64,000 nucleotides of DNA from Pyropia yezoensis (Eukaryota; Rhodophyta; Bangiophyceae; Bangiales; Bangiaceae), in contig CM020618.1 of assembly GCA_009829735.1 (NCBI GenBank), positions 12,754,568-12,818,567 on the forward strand, read 5' to 3'. Shown in pieces: positions 8,994 through 20,138 of the stretch. The notes beneath the pieces are model-generated. The model was not told where the DNA came from and made no database searches. It worked only from the letters and a program-made list of their open reading frames with translations. The position numbers and the translations under genes were made by a program. Numbering within the stretch: position 1 is the stretch's first letter; the number at the start of each line of letters is the position of its first letter.

Positions 8994-11696
8994 GGCCCGG
9001 TATGTACAGTACGCCTGGGGTGGGGGAATTGGCAGGAGAGGAAGGCACTTCGGATGGAGAAAGGGGTGGGGGGGGGGGGGGGGGAGGCGGTGGAAGCAGC
9101 ACGACAGAGGATGCGAGGGAGGGGGAGGGGGACGGAGTGGAAGGAGGGGCGTGGCACAGCCGCCCCACAGGGCGTGGTGTCGGCCACACGCGGGGTCCGC
9201 CGCGGCACCGCCACGGGGATTAGCGGCGAGCCGTGGACAGGGGAACAGGGGGATGTGGGGGAGGAGGGGCGAGCGGGCGTCGTCAGCACAGCGTGTGAGG
9301 GGGGGGGGGGGGGGGGGGGGGGGTGCGAGGGGAAGACGCAGCAGCGTGACGGGCGGCGGGTCTGCCGCGGCCTTTTTGTATGCTGCTCCGCGCGCGCCGC
9401 GCTGGCGGGGCGCGTCCGGGGCGGCGGCAGGCGGCGGCGGGGCAAGGGCCAAGGGCGGGCCATGCCGCTGGGCGAGCGGCCTGGGTGCCAGCATCAAAAG
9501 AAAAGAAAGAGGGGAGGCAAGGTGGGCGGCAGGCAGCACCAACGAGAGCGCACGGGTGGAAGTGCGAGCCGGGGCGGGGGGGGGGGGGGGGGAAAAAGGG
9601 GGGAGGGGGAGAAAAGGGATCCCCCCCCCCCCCCCCCCCCCCCCGCCCGTCCAATCGACACGCGGACGGTCGACGCCGGATGCACCGGCAAGGGCGCCAG
9701 CCGGCGGCGACCGCGGCGACCGCCGGCGCAGGGGGGCGGCGGCCGCCTGCTGGGGTCGGGTGCGCGCGCCCGCGCGGCGGCGGCGGCGTGCCGCCGCCGG
9801 AGCAAAAAGGTCAAGGTCAAGGGCGGTGCGGCCGTTGAGTGGGGCCGCGGGGGCGGGAGGGGCGCGCGGCCCCCTCCTCCAGGGGCTACGGCGCGACGGC
9901 CTACGGGACGCCACCCCTCGTGCCGCCGTCCGCCGCACGCGGCACCTACAGGACCTACTCTGCGATACAGCACAGGCATTATGGCCCCGCGGTAGCCGCC
10001 GGTGTGGGCCCGCCGGCGGGGGGGTCGTGGCCAAGGTCAAACGCTCCGTGTCCAGCAGCCAGCCGCCCGTCGCCCCGCAGCCACAGCGCCGACGACGGCG
10101 CGGGCAGGGGCGGCGTGGACGCCTCTCCGCGCGTCGCCGCCGCCGTCTGCCGGCCCGTGGCAGTGGGGACCGGGGACAGCACCCGCGGCGGCAGGGGCAG
10201 GCAGGAGGCGGCTGTCACGGGCCAGAAGGGTGCTGCTGGGGAGAGGTGTACGGAGGGAGGGGCGAGCAAAGGAGCGCCGGGGGGGCTGGGTTTGGTGCGT
10301 GCGGCGTCCGTTGGCACAGGCGCAGGCGCGCGCGCCCCCCCTCACCGCCACCCCCGCCGGCATGCAAAGAAATCCACCCCCCGGCCGCAGGGGACACGCC
10401 CCGCGGGGATAGCTGCAGCGTCGGTGCGCGCCGCCGGTGTGCCATCCCGCCACGTTGGCCCGGCAGCTGGGCCGCACCCTCGTGCCGCGACCTGCCCCTG
10501 GCGCCCGATGTTCGCCAACAACTGCCACCGTTGCTGCGGCGGCAGCGACCGCGGCCATGGCGCCCTCCCAGCGCGGCACAGGCCACCCGCGGGGCGGCCG
10601 CCCCCTGGCGTGGCGTCAGGCCCACCAGGCCGTCGATGCCCGCCGCCCGACGCCAATAGCACCGTCTGTGGGAGGCGGGGGGAGGCCTGCGGCTGCTCGC
10701 CGCCCACCTCCTCCAGCCGCCGCGGCACCACAAGGGCGGCATCCGGCAGCCCTCCGCCTCTCCGCGCCGGAGGCGCGCCATCGCGCTGACCACTGACGGC
10801 CTTTTGCCGCCGCAACGGTAGCCACCCACACCTCTTTGGACACCACCTGACCAAACCCACGGTGGTCGCCCGTGTTGGGAAGCCGCTGGACAAGAGGGTG
10901 CTGAGGATGCCCATCGTGAAGGCGGCGCAGGACACCGCAGCCGTTGGCAGAAAGGACAAGGGGACGGCCGAACGTCACATGCACGATGGACTGCGAGCAC
11001 ACGTGGCGAACAGCTTTCCACGATTCATGAAATGAACCAATGTGTAAATTGTTTGAATAGTGATTGTCGACTGCTGCGTTCAAAAGGGTACACGGAAGCT
11101 GCGCTGAACACTCCTACAGCACCCCTTGCGCAGAGGGCGAGTGACTCATGCATGGCAACAACAAGCAGTACTGCACGTATGTACGGTACATACTCATGTA
11201 GAGTGTCAAGGCAGCGGCACTCGCTGAAGCGCCACGGCAAGAGACGGGGGTGGCGCGAGCGGGCTCCGCATCGCCTTCCAGTTCGCGCCGCCTGATGTCA
11301 ATGAGGTGCCACCGGCGAGGGCCCTCGCGCCGCCTACGCACGCGCTGCGAGAGCTCCCCTGCAATCGGTCAGATTTTGGTAGATGGTGGGCGGGATGGCA
11401 GCCTGGGTGGGGATGGTGGAGGTGGGCGTCGCGCCGCCCCCGGCCCCGGCGCCCGGCGGTAGCCGTGGCGGCGACCGTGGCGACGGCCGTGGCGGCCGCG
11501 GCGGCGGCCGGGGCAGCGACAGCGGTTGCATCGGCCTCGGCGGATGCGTTCGAGGTAGCGGTGCCTCCAGCGGCAGCGGCCCCGGCGGCGGCGGCCCTGG
11601 CGGCGCGGTGTGGCCCAGCCGCTAAGAGGGTGCTGCTGCCGCCGCCGTCGCCGCCGCCGCTCCCCTCATGCGCCGCTGCCACCGCCAGCGGAACGG
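8994..11696. other. Unresolved GC-rich region upstream of the fumarate reductase
   Basis: G and C homopolymers at 9299-9322, 9577-9592 and 9620-9644 are followed by long open frames on the minus strand between about 9645 and 10960 (for example reading LNGRTALDLDLF near 9810-9840, and WLRGDGRLAAGHGAFDLGHD near 10040-10090). These may be exons of an unrecognised minus-strand gene, but I could not join them. From about 10990 to 11240 the GC content drops (AT-richer, GTACATAC-type repeats near 11175), as expected for an intergenic spacer. No family could be assigned. Confidence 0.3.
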
Positions 11697-11945
11697 ATGT
11701 TTCGGCAGGTGTGCCTCAGCGCCCACAAGGTCGTCACTTCGTCTGCGCCACGGGACCTGCCGGCCGCCTTCGTCACCAGAGCCAACGGGCAGGACGTGAT
11801 GTTCATCCTCACCCGCCCCGACGGCATCGGGGAGGTGGCTGTCAAGGCGGCCATTGCTTCCGGTGGCATCCCCGCGAATGATGGCAGGCGCGGCGGTGCC
11901 CTTCCTTGCCGACGACGTGGTCGGCCTGTGGGCGGTGGCGGATAA
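11697..11945 (+). CDS. Possible small protein, not recognised
   Basis: An ATG-initiated frame of 82 residues begins MFRQVCLSAHKVVTSSAPRD and continues with a balanced middle section (RANGQDVMFILTRPDGIGEV, AVKAAIASGGIPANDG) before an Arg/Gly-rich tail. Its residue composition is less skewed than shadow frames of this genome, which is the only support. An Ala-rich frame immediately upstream (about 11440-11700, another phase) could belong to the same gene through a splice I cannot place. No domain or signal is identifiable. Confidence 0.25.
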   Translation: MFRQVCLSAHKVVTSSAPRDLPAAFVTRANGQDVMFILTRPDGIGEVAVKAAIASGGIPANDGRRGGALPCRRRGRPVGGGG

Positions 11946-12696
11946 GCGGTAGGCGGCGGCTGGGGAGCGGTGGCGTAAGTCGATAGAGAAGTCTCGAAAA
12001 TCATATGTATATGCACAGGCTAGAGCATATTTTTTCATGACCATGCTTTCAGTAAATATGTGCAGTACCTTCGCAATTTCTGAAGAGACGTAATTGAGCT
12101 CGCGTTTCTGAGTGGTCGCTGCCTCGGTTGGAGCCTCCTCATCGCCTGGCCAATCAACGGCGCCTCGACACATCGCACCTGACCACTGATCCCTCAGCAA
12201 GCAGTGACGAGGCAATGGCCCCGCAGCTCACCAATCTCGTCTCGCCCTGGCACACGAGGACGCACGCGCCATGAACCGGCACGCGCCAGCCCACGCTGCC
12301 CGTCCCACCACCCATTTCACCAGACCGTCGGGGACGCCGGGCACTTGCGCGTTGTGTCGTTCAGCCAGCTCACGCCATTGATTGCCACGGGCCATTGCAG
12401 GCACATTCAATCGTTGTGGTGTAGCGCATCCTCGACCCCCGATTCACTGGCAGACCACTGTCTCCGTCTCGCCGCCGACCGTCGCTGCTTTGGTTTCTCG
12501 CCCACATTGTGCGTTGTCAACACCACCTGGTTCGCCGTCCACGCCACCAACAACGCCCTCTCGTCCATCGTCTACGCCCCCTCTCGTCCATCGCCAACAC
12601 CCACTCACCCACCGTCGCACGCCTTTTCCACCGTCGCGGCCTCTCCCCCCTTCCCTCCCGTGGACCATCTCTCCCCCTCGCTCTACTCGGCCCACC
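11946..12696. other. 5' region of the carrier gene
   Basis: An AT-richer segment at 11980-12110 contains ATATGTATATGCAC and TTTTTTCATG. A pyrimidine-rich leader follows (12430-12690, many CCACC/TCTCC words) and ends in CCCACCATGG at the carrier start. It probably holds the promoter and 5' UTR. No separate gene is supported. Confidence 0.4.
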
Positions 12697-13803
12697 ATGG
12701 CCGCCGCCATGATCCCCGCCGCCGCCGCTGCCCCGGCTGACGCGGCGGCCCCCCGCCGTCGCCACAAGGGCGGCCCCGCCGGCCGCGTCGGCCGCACGAT
12801 CACCACTGCCGCCGCGGCCACCGCCGGTGTGGCTGCCCAGACGCTCTCTTTTAGCGAGCGCATGGTCGCCGGTGCCATTGCGCGGGGCGTTGCGCAGACC
12901 TCCCTCCACCCGGTTGACGTGGTGCGTACCCGCCTGCAAGCAAAGGGCGTTGCCCGCAACTGGGCGCCTTCGGTCTTCCTCAAGGGCGTCCTCCCGCAGA
13001 TCCTGCTCGCGCTTCCCGCCGGGGCGGTGCAGTTTGCTGCGTTTGAGGCCGCCAAGGACAAGTTTGCCACCCTGTTGCCGGGTGAGAAGAACCAGCAGGT
13101 TCGGGACCTGCTGTCGGGAGCGTGTGGGGCAATTGCGGCAGCGTCCTTCCGGGTGCCGCAGGAGGTGATCAAGCAGCGCATCCAGGCGGATATCTACCCC
13201 AACATGGCCGTTGCGGTAAAGACTATTGCTGCCGCCGAGGGTCCCGCCGGCTTTTACCGCGGGGCCCTCGCGACCATGTCGCGGGACGTGCCGTGGAACG
13301 CGCTGGCCTTCCTTTTCCACGGTCAAGCCAAGTCTGCGTTTGCGAGCGTCAAGGGGCGTAAGCCCAACAACCAGGAGAACCTTGGCTTGGCGGGATTCTC
13401 GGGTGCGATCGCCGCCATTATCATGACACCAGTGGATGTGGTCAAGACGCGGCTGATGACCCAGCGCGCAGGGGGCGTGCAGTACAAGGGCATTTTCAAC
13501 ACCCTCACCCGGATTGTTCGGGAGGAGGGTGCGGGGACGCTGATGAAGGGGGTGGTACCGCGTGTGATGTTCCTTGCGCCCCTCGCGGGCATTACCTTTT
13601 CGGTTTACGAGGGTGTTGCGAAGACGATCAAGCAGCGCAAGGCTCGGGCGGCCATCATGAGCGGCCAGCTGACTGACGCTTCGGTAGGGGGACAAGTCCC
13701 GACTGTACCAGGGCTGGCGTTCGTGGGGCCTCGCCTTGGGCGGGTGGGCAGCGTTGTTGGTCGGACCAACCGTGCCGTGGTGTGCCGTCGCCCAGCAATG
13801 TAG
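12697..13803 (+). CDS. Mitochondrial carrier family (SLC25) protein, S-adenosylmethionine-carrier-like
   Basis: A single-exon 368-residue frame starts at ATG 12697 in a strong Kozak context (CCCACCATGG). The first 45 residues are Ala/Arg/Thr-rich and may be a plastid or mitochondrial presequence. Three carrier repeats follow, each with its signature: HPVDVVRTRLQ near residue 72, VPQEVIKQRIQ near 154, TPVDVVKTRLM near 245. Repeat-closing motifs include GFYRG and TLMKGVVPRV. The second-repeat signature with Glu, followed by GFYRGALATMSRDVPWNALAF, resembles plant and animal S-adenosylmethionine carriers and the plant SAMTL proteins. Substrate assignment remains an inference. A C-terminal extension of about 70 residues after TIKQRK is polar with no recognised motif. 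Codon use is more balanced than in neighbours, which may reflect high expression. Confidence 0.9.
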   Translation: MAAAMIPAAAAAPADAAAPRRRHKGGPAGRVGRTITTAAAATAGVAAQTLSFSERMVAGAIARGVAQTSLHPVDVVRTRLQAKGVARNWAPSVFLKGVLPQILLALPAGAVQFAAFEAAKDKFATLLPGEKNQQVRDLLSGACGAIAAASFRVPQEVIKQRIQADIYPNMAVAVKTIAAAEGPAGFYRGALATMSRDVPWNALAFLFHGQAKSAFASVKGRKPNNQENLGLAGFSGAIAAIIMTPVDVVKTRLMTQRAGGVQYKGIFNTLTRIVREEGAGTLMKGVVPRVMFLAPLAGITFSVYEGVAKTIKQRKARAAIMSGQLTDASVGGQVPTVPGLAFVGPRLGRVGSVVGRTNRAVVCRRPAM

Positions 13804-14169
13804 ACGCGAACGTGCTTCCCAATTTTTGTTCCTCGCTCGCAGACCTGAACGGTCCGATTCCTTCTCTGCACTGCTGCTCGGTGTATTATCTTTCTCCCCG
13901 TGTGTTGGAATGCTCATAGAATCTCCTTTCGTCACAGGCGATTCGATCGCAGGAAACAGGAGCAACAAGACACCGAGGGCACCCCACCCAGAGGCTCACA
14001 GAACATGAACATGAGATGGAACCAATCGCCACCATCGCTACCAGCCGCTCGCATAGATGGCCGGTGCGCCTAGACTCGGCGCTCGGGCCCAGGTGACTGT
14101 GGTCAGAGCACCCGAAAAGAACGTCATGTTCGCGCTGCCGACGTGTCCCCTCCACCCCACGCCGCGCGC
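13804..14169. other. Convergent 3' flank between carrier and histidinol-phosphate aminotransferase
   Basis: This 366-bp gap of lower GC content sits between convergent stop codons, consistent with two abutting 3' UTRs. No gene or strong repeat is seen. Confidence 0.5.
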
Positions 14170-15549
14170 TCAGAGCTTGGCCAGCGCGGAGAACACCTTG
14201 TCCATCTGCTCAGGAGTGCCCATGGAGATGCGAATGCAGTCGGACAGCCCTGGCGACGTGTAGTAGCGCACCAGGATGCCCTGTGCAAAGAGAGCCTCCT
14301 TGACGCCCCGCGCGGTACGCCCCCCGCCTTCGGCGACGCGGCACAGTACATAGTTGGCAGCCGAAGGGTAGGGGGTCAGCCACGGCAACGCTTTCGCTTC
14401 AACAAAAAAGCGCTCGCGCTGCGCAACCATGGCGGCCACTTGCCCGGCCAGCTCCGACGCTGCTTGCACGGCCGCCGTGGCCGCCGCCTGGGCTGCCACC
14501 GACACATTGTACGGCTGCTTGCACTTCCACAGATGCTCCATAAGGCCCAGAGGGAAGAGACCGTAGCCCACGCGAAGGCCCGCCAGCCCCGCCCACTTGG
14601 AGAAGGTCCTCAAGACGACTAAATTGGGGTGGCGGGGGACGAGGCCCGCCCGGTCCACACCGGAAAACTCCATGTAAGCTTCATCGAGGACAACAAGAGT
14701 GGGCAAAGCCAGCAGCCGTTCCAAATCAGCGTCGGGCAGCAGCGAGCCGTCGGGGTTGTTAGGGCTGGCCACAAAGACCATCTTGGGGCGGGCGCACTCC
14801 CCCGCGGCGGCGCGTGCAAAGACCGCCTCCACCGCCTCAATAGGCACGCGAAAGTCACCGTCGAGACCCCCATTGGCAGCGTCACAATCTCCCCCACGGC
14901 CAAGGGAGATGACCTCGGCGCCGTTCACGTCTGCGTCAAACTGGTACATGCCAAAGGTGGGCGGGAAGTTGACGACCGTATCTCCCGCGCCTGGGGTGAC
15001 GAGCAGCCGGAAGAGGAGGTCGATCAGTTCGTCGGCGCCGGCCCCTACCAAAATGTGCGCCGCGTCCACACCCGTGTACGCCGCCAGGGCGGAGCGGAGG
15101 TCGCGGCTCTCAGGGTCAGGGTAGACGTGAAGGTAGGGAGTGGCAGCGAGCGCGGCCGTCGCCGCCGCCGAAGCACCGTACGGGTTCTCATTGGCGTCGA
15201 GCTTGATAATGGACGCCTCAGGGATCCCCAGCGACGCCGCCACCACCGTGTGGGGGAGAATGGGCGTATAGGCGGCGAGGCGGCGGAGCTCTGGTCGGAT
15301 GTCATTGGTGGGGGCGTAGGCGCCGGCGCCAGCGTCGGCGGCGGGTGGGGGGGCGGGGCTCGACGCCGGGGGTGGAGAGGGGGCAGCGGGGGAAGGGGCA
15401 GTCATTGCGGGGGCGGCCCGTCCCCGGTGGACCCCCACAGCCGCCCCCGATGTGGGGCAGACGCGCCGGCAGGGGGCCGTGCGGGGGCGCCACGACACGG
15501 GCGGTAGTGCAAAACCGGGGGCGCGCGCCGACGCGGGCGGCGACGTCAT
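14170..15549 (-). CDS. hisC: Histidinol-phosphate aminotransferase
   Basis: An intronless frame of 459 residues begins at the ATG at 15549; the next in-frame Met is at residue 49 (MTAPSPAAP). The first roughly 75 residues are Ala/Pro/Arg/Ser-rich and acid-poor, as in a plastid transit peptide. The mature enzyme shows the class-II aminotransferase HisC pattern: IIKLDANENPYGAS, LHVYPDPESRDLRSALA, ILVGAGADELIDLLFRLL, VVNFPPTFGMYQFDA, FVASPNNPDGSLLP, VVLDEAYMEF, and TFSKWAGLAGLRVGYG with the pyridoxal-phosphate lysine. The C-terminal ILVRYYTSPGLSDCIRISMG supplies the substrate-phosphate arginine region. It catalyses glutamate-dependent transamination of imidazole-acetol phosphate in histidine synthesis, normally a plastid pathway in algae. 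Confidence 0.95.
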   Translation of the reverse strand: MTSPPASARAPGFALPPVSWRPRTAPCRRVCPTSGAAVGVHRGRAAPAMTAPSPAAPSPPPASSPAPPPAADAGAGAYAPTNDIRPELRRLAAYTPILPHTVVAASLGIPEASIIKLDANENPYGASAAATAALAATPYLHVYPDPESRDLRSALAAYTGVDAAHILVGAGADELIDLLFRLLVTPGAGDTVVNFPPTFGMYQFDADVNGAEVISLGRGGDCDAANGGLDGDFRVPIEAVEAVFARAAAGECARPKMVFVASPNNPDGSLLPDADLERLLALPTLVVLDEAYMEFSGVDRAGLVPRHPNLVVLRTFSKWAGLAGLRVGYGLFPLGLMEHLWKCKQPYNVSVAAQAAATAAVQAASELAGQVAAMVAQRERFFVEAKALPWLTPYPSAANYVLCRVAEGGGRTARGVKEALFAQGILVRYYTSPGLSDCIRISMGTPEQMDKVFSALAKL

Positions 15550-16509
15550 GGCAGCAGACACACACAGTCAGCCGCCGTGGACGCAGAGGAACTGGCTTCC
15601 TAACAGTCGCCTGCACAGCACGACAACCACCACCGCTGCGTCAGAAGCGGGGGAGGGGACGAAGCCGAGACGAAGAGGGATAGGCAACCTTTGGCAGAGA
15701 CATCGACGGTCGATAGATTCCCCTGCAGCTGGGCGACACCAACCGCTACGATCGCAGCCGTCACCCGCTGAGTTGTGATATGCTCTACGGGTGTGGTGGT
15801 TGATGCGGGACACATGCCAGTTCGAGCTTCGAACTCTCATACGCAAAACGAAGCCAATCCCCTAAAGGAGGAGGATGACGATGAATCTTACCCCGTGCTG
15901 ATGGTTCATTGGTCAAGCCATGAAACGTGGGTCTCATACTCTCCGTTCATTGGTTCAGAACCCTTCTTGGTCTCGTCTTCCAACCTACATCTTCTCTGTA
16001 TTTTCTGGTCCACAGGCGGCCCTACAAAGGGCTCACAAGTGTTTAGTCTATGAACATGTAAACTCAGTTTCTTAATAGACAATACGCCGAGGTGGTCATC
16101 CGGTTTTTCTGCTAAAAACAGGCGCCTAATCAACGGAGGCTTGCGTCCGATCACGGCTGGTTCGTGTACTGTAACAGCACGGCGCCGCTGTTGCAGCACA
16201 TCCATCGCAGCCCACGATGGTGAACATGCATTCGTGCACTCTTGGCCGCCCGGAAGGGCCGTTCACACTTGGTGGCTGCACGAGCAGCATGCGTGCGACG
16301 ACGGGCGCGGCAAGCTGTCCGCCAACTCCAACACCGTGGCGGGGTGTCGTTTGGCGGCGGGTGACGGCGGCCGCGGATATACGGCTGGCGCCACGGCCAA
16401 CGAGGGGTGCCACGACCAACGGCAGGCGTCACGGCCCACGGTAAGTGGTGAGCGGCGCAGTCGCTGTCCGATGCGGGGAGCCGCCGCTCTTGTTCGAGAC
16501 GATCATACT
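15550..16509. other. Spacer between hisC and the PrmC gene
   Basis: GC content falls markedly from 15770 to 16200. The repeated word GTTCATTGGT (15904 and 15944) includes inverted CCAAT sequences and could be promoter-related. A short minus-strand frame inside is listed separately. Nothing else is recognised. Confidence 0.4.
15906..16205 (-). CDS. Short ATG-initiated frame, doubtful
   Basis: A 99-residue frame begins MDVLQQRRRAVTVHEPAVIG and ends ETHVSWLDQ. It has ordinary codon usage, few low-complexity runs and a charged middle (KPDDHLGVLSIKKLSL). It matches no family I know and lies in a low-GC spacer, so it may be chance, a lineage-specific small protein, or an old insertion remnant. Confidence 0.2.
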   Translation of the reverse strand: MDVLQQRRRAVTVHEPAVIGRKPPLIRRLFLAEKPDDHLGVLSIKKLSLHVHRLNTCEPFVGPPVDQKIQRRCRLEDETKKGSEPMNGEYETHVSWLDQ

Positions 16510-17209
16510 TTAACCGCGCGTGGCTGGGGCGCCACTGGCGGCGCCGGCACCCTCCCCCTCCACCCGCAGGTGCACAAACCGGTCCTTGCCCATAAAGTCG
16601 AGGTGAGACGCCACCCACCGGAGCCCCCCCCCGCCCCCCCCGCCCTCGACCGCCGCGCGGATGAGGGGAGGGTGGGACGGGTCCACCTCGAGCCACACGT
16701 CCCCGCCCGGCACGACCAGCGCCGGCGCGGCGGCAAGCACCTGCCGCACAACGCCGAGGCCGTCGGTGCCACCGCCGGCAAGCGCGGCAGCGTCCTCGTG
16801 CCAGGCCACCTCGGGGGGGAGGACCGCCATGTCCGCGGCGGGGATGTAGGGGGGGTTGGATACAAGGACGTCAAAGCGGGGGGGCGGGGAGGGGGGGAGG
16901 GGGGCACCGGCGGCGCCGGCTGAGGCATTGGCAGCGGGAGCATCCCCCTCCCGCCCCCCTGCCGAAAACTCTGCCGCTGCCGCCGCCGCCGCCGCCGCCG
17001 CATAGGCGCCCACCGACGCCTCCACAAACGACGCCCGGCCGGTGAGGCCAAACCGGTCAGCATTCGCGGCAGCCAGCGCCACCGCCGCGGGGGACACATC
17101 AATGCCCACGCCGGTGGTGCCCTCCCCCCAGGCGGTCAAGAGCGACAGCAGGATGGCCCCGCTACCAACGCCCACGTCCAGCACCCGCGCCGGCGGTGGT
17201 GGTGGGCAC

Positions 17210-17250
<41 letters not shown>

Positions 17251-17975
17251 GCCGCCGTCACCGCCACCATCCCAGCCCGCCGCGGCGGCCGACAGCACCG
17301 CGTCGACGAGGCCCTCTGTCTCGGGCCGCGGAATGAGCACCGGCGGCGCCACCGCAATGCCAGAAAGGGCGTGAAAGTCCCACTCGCCCACCAGGTACTG
17401 CACGGGCACCCGCCGGGCGGACCGGTGGCCACACAGGCGCGCGTATTCGGCAAGCGCCGCCGCCGGCGGCGGCGCGGGGGGGGCACGGGCAACGACCCCG
17501 CCGCCGCCGCTGCCGCCGCCGCCGCCAGTGGGCACGGCCGCCGCCCGAGCCGCCGCCGCCGCCTCCCGGAGCGCCGCGGCCAGGCGCCCCCGGTGGCCGC
17601 CATGCCCAAACGCCGCGGCGGCGAGGTACTCGGCCGACAGGGCGGGCTCGGGCGTGGCCGTCGCGACAAAGTAGGCGGTGGCGGCCGCGACCGCCGCCGC
17701 TACCGACGGAACGCCCGCAAGGGTGGCGGTTAGAGGGGTGGTGATGGGGGCGGTGAGGGCAAGGGCGGGGGGGGGCGGGGGGGTGGGGGGGGGGGTTTCT
17801 CCGACATTGTGGTGGGGGGTGGGGGGGCCGGCGGGGCGTGCCCGGCGTTCCAGCGGCGGCCGCCACGCGTGGGCGGCCCTGCCGGGATGGGAGGGCGGCC
17901 AGCCAGCCACCAACGACGGCGAGGCCGCCAGATGGACGCAGCGGCGGGGGCGGCAGCAAAGGCCGGCAGCCGCAT
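16510..17975 (-). CDS. prmC: PrmC/HemK-type release-factor glutamine methyltransferase
   Basis: The catalytic frame is continuous to the stop at 16510. It has an N-terminal helical part (EPALSAEYLAAAAFGH), the linker RVPVQYLVGEWDFHALSG, then LIPRPETEGLVD, SAM-binding motif I VLDVGVGSGAILLSLL, the acidic loop GVGIDVSPAAVALAAAN and the diagnostic VSNPPYIP. The order and spacing match PrmC/HemK, which methylates the glutamine of the GGQ motif in class-1 release factors. The start is uncertain. The catalytic frame is open to 18288, but the best presequence (ATG at 17975, MRLPAFAAAPAAASIWRPRR, Kozak GCCACC) lies in another frame that meets it near G-tracts at 17766-17796; a homopolymer miscount or tiny intron would join them. 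Organelle targeting is likely. Poly-Gly and poly-Ala insertions interrupt the fold. Confidence 0.85.
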
Positions 17976-18524
17976 GGTGGCGGCCGCGGAGAAGGGGGGC
18001 GGGGGGGGGGGGGGGGGGAAGGGGGGAATGGAGCGGGCAACGGCCGACCGACACGTGCGTCCCGCGTGAGGCCCGTGGCGGGGAGGTGGGCCGGGGGAAG
18101 GAAAGGCGGGTGAGAGGCGGACGGGTGGGAGGTGGATGGGGGTGGGGGTGGGGCAGGGACGGGCGGGACGCAGCGGAGAGTTGGACGAGGCGAAGGACAT
18201 CCGTGGTAGTGTCTGGCCAACACCACGAAAGTCCCGCCATTTCACGCCCCGTCGAGCGGGGGGTGGGACGCAGATCAAGAGGGATCATCCCATCATGGCG
18301 TGGTGATCACACCGCCGACGCCTTCCTTGGCAGCGGACGCCGTGCCGTTGACCGCGCGGCACGCCCCTCACGGCCCTGCTTCTCGCCCAGCCAGAGAGGC
18401 CCACCGCACCCTCCCCCCCTCTGCCTTCCGTCCAACCTCCCCACGGCGGTGGCGGTGGCGGTGGCAGTGGCGGAGTGGCGGCGACGGGGCAGCGGCGGCG
18501 GCCGCCGCCGCTCCGCCCACCTCT
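17976..18524. other. Spacer between PrmC and PhzF-like genes
   Basis: This stretch holds G-tracts near 17998-18020 and a C/G-rich 3' flank of the PhzF-like gene. One frame of the PrmC gene stays open to 18288, so some of this could be coding if the alternative start is used. No other gene is supported. Confidence 0.4.
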
Positions 18525-20138
18525 TTACTCCTCCCAGCGGGTGAGCTCCCCCCGCACCACCACCCGCACGCCCCCGCCCAGGTGGACGCGCCGCCCTCCG
18601 GGCGGCACGCCCACCGCCACCACCCCGCCCCGCCGAGACAGCTGCACGGCAGTAAGGGCTGAGGTGCTGAGCGCGGCCGCCCAGTAGGGGCCCAGTGCGC
18701 AGTGGGCGCTCCCCTGGGAAGACATTAAGAGAAAAAAAAAGGGGGGGGGGGAGTCGGTGGGGGTGGCAGAGAGCGTGGATGGAGCGAGGAGCAGGGACGG
18801 GAAGGAGGAGGGAGGGAGGGGGAGAGAGGAGGAGCATAGGGTCCGCAACCGTTGGCCACGCGTCAGTCACAACCGCTGTTGCCGCCGCAGCGTTGCCCCT
18901 CCCCCATCTACCAACGAACGACCAAGCGCCGCGAGCGCGCGCGCGGGGGAGCCCGCCCGCCGAGGCGGTGTAACGACTCGCGCCGCCCCGGCCGTCGGAC
19001 AGAGCCGACCCCCCCGTGGGACGGCGTCAGCCATCCTGGGACAACCTGGAGCGGCGGCCGCCGCAGCACGCCCCCCCCCCTCCACCCCACCCCCCTCCCT
19101 CCCGCTCGCACTTCCCTTCCTCCTCCCCCTCCCCCTCATTCTCTCCCCTCGTGCGTCCCGCGTCGCCGCCCCCGCCGCCCCCGCGTGCCGTACCGTCACG
19201 GGGTCTTCGTCAATACCCACGGCGGGGGCAAAGAAGCGGGAACAAAAGTGGGCGTCGGTCGCCTCCCCCCCCGGCCCCCGGCGGAGGAGCTCCCCCCCCC
19301 CCGCCGCGGTCAGCACCACCCCCCGCCACAGCGCCAGCCGCCGCAGCGCGTCCATGTCGGGCGCCGCCGCCGCCACCGCCGCCGCAGACGACAGCACCAC
19401 CACCGCGTCATAGACGCTGCGGTGGACGCTCAGCACCACGCCCCTCGCCACCCCGCCGCCGCCGCCGTCCAGGCGCAGGGCTGCCAGCAGCGCGGTCACC
19501 GGCGCAGAGTCGGCGGGAAGGGACGTCAGGGGGGTGGCAGGAAAGTCCAGCGTCCCGTACGCGTCGTCGCCGCCGCCGCCGCCGCCACCACCACCGCCGC
19601 AGCCACCACCACCACCGCCACTGCCACCGCCACCGCCGCCGCGGCCGTCGCCAGCAGGCGGGGACAGTGCCACCCCGAGCTCCCCCGACCGGCGGCTGAC
19701 CAGCACCACCCGCCCGTCCGCGTCGGGCGCCAGCCACCCGGCGTCCACCGCCGCCGCCGCGGCGGCGAGCGTCGCGTGCCCACACAGCGCCACCTCTGCG
19801 GTGGGGGTGAACCACCGGATGGATGCCCGCGACGGCGGCGGCGGCCCACCGCCGCCACCACCATCACCACCGTCCCCGCCGCCGCCGCCGCCGCCGCCGC
19901 CGCTGCCACCGCCACCACCGCCACCACCACCACCACGGGGAGCGGCAGAGGTGCCGAGAAAGGCGGTCTCGGAGAGGGCCAGCCCCGCCGCTATCGCCTG
20001 CATGGCCGCGTCCGACAGCGGCGGCACTGGCGGGGCGGGGAGGAGGATGACGGCGGCGAGGTTTCCCGAGTTGGCAGTGCCGGGGGTGGTGAAGGCCGCG
20101 GCGGTGCGGAGGGGCAGGGGGGGGAGGGGGGGGGGCAT
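18525..20138 (-). CDS. PhzF-family isomerase/epimerase-like protein
   Basis: Two exons are inferred: 19194-20138 and 18525-18713, with a GTACGG donor and CCCAG acceptor in phase 0, giving 376 residues. The N-terminal domain shows TTPGTANSGNLAAVILL, IAAGLALSETAFLG with the family's catalytic Glu, and IRWFTPTAEVALCGHATLAA. The splice joins GIDEDPVT to GSAHCALGPYWA, restoring the DPVTGSAH signature; this is strong evidence for the intron. The C-terminal half carries RGGVVAVGVPPGGRRVHLGG. Gly-rich insertions account for length beyond the usual 260-300 residues. The family (PhzF, YddE, animal MAWBP) catalyses isomerisation in phenazine synthesis in bacteria, but most eukaryotic members have unknown substrates, so no pathway is claimed. 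Confidence 0.9.

Noticed and set aside
8539-10659. 706-codon plus-strand open frame
   Set aside because: It is antisense to fumarate reductase exon 1 and crosses long homopolymers. The conserved motifs are on the other strand.
9640-10960. Missing ApbE domain of the fumarate reductase upstream on the minus strand
   Set aside because: No ApbE motif could be found in any frame, and the open stretches could not be joined to exon 1.
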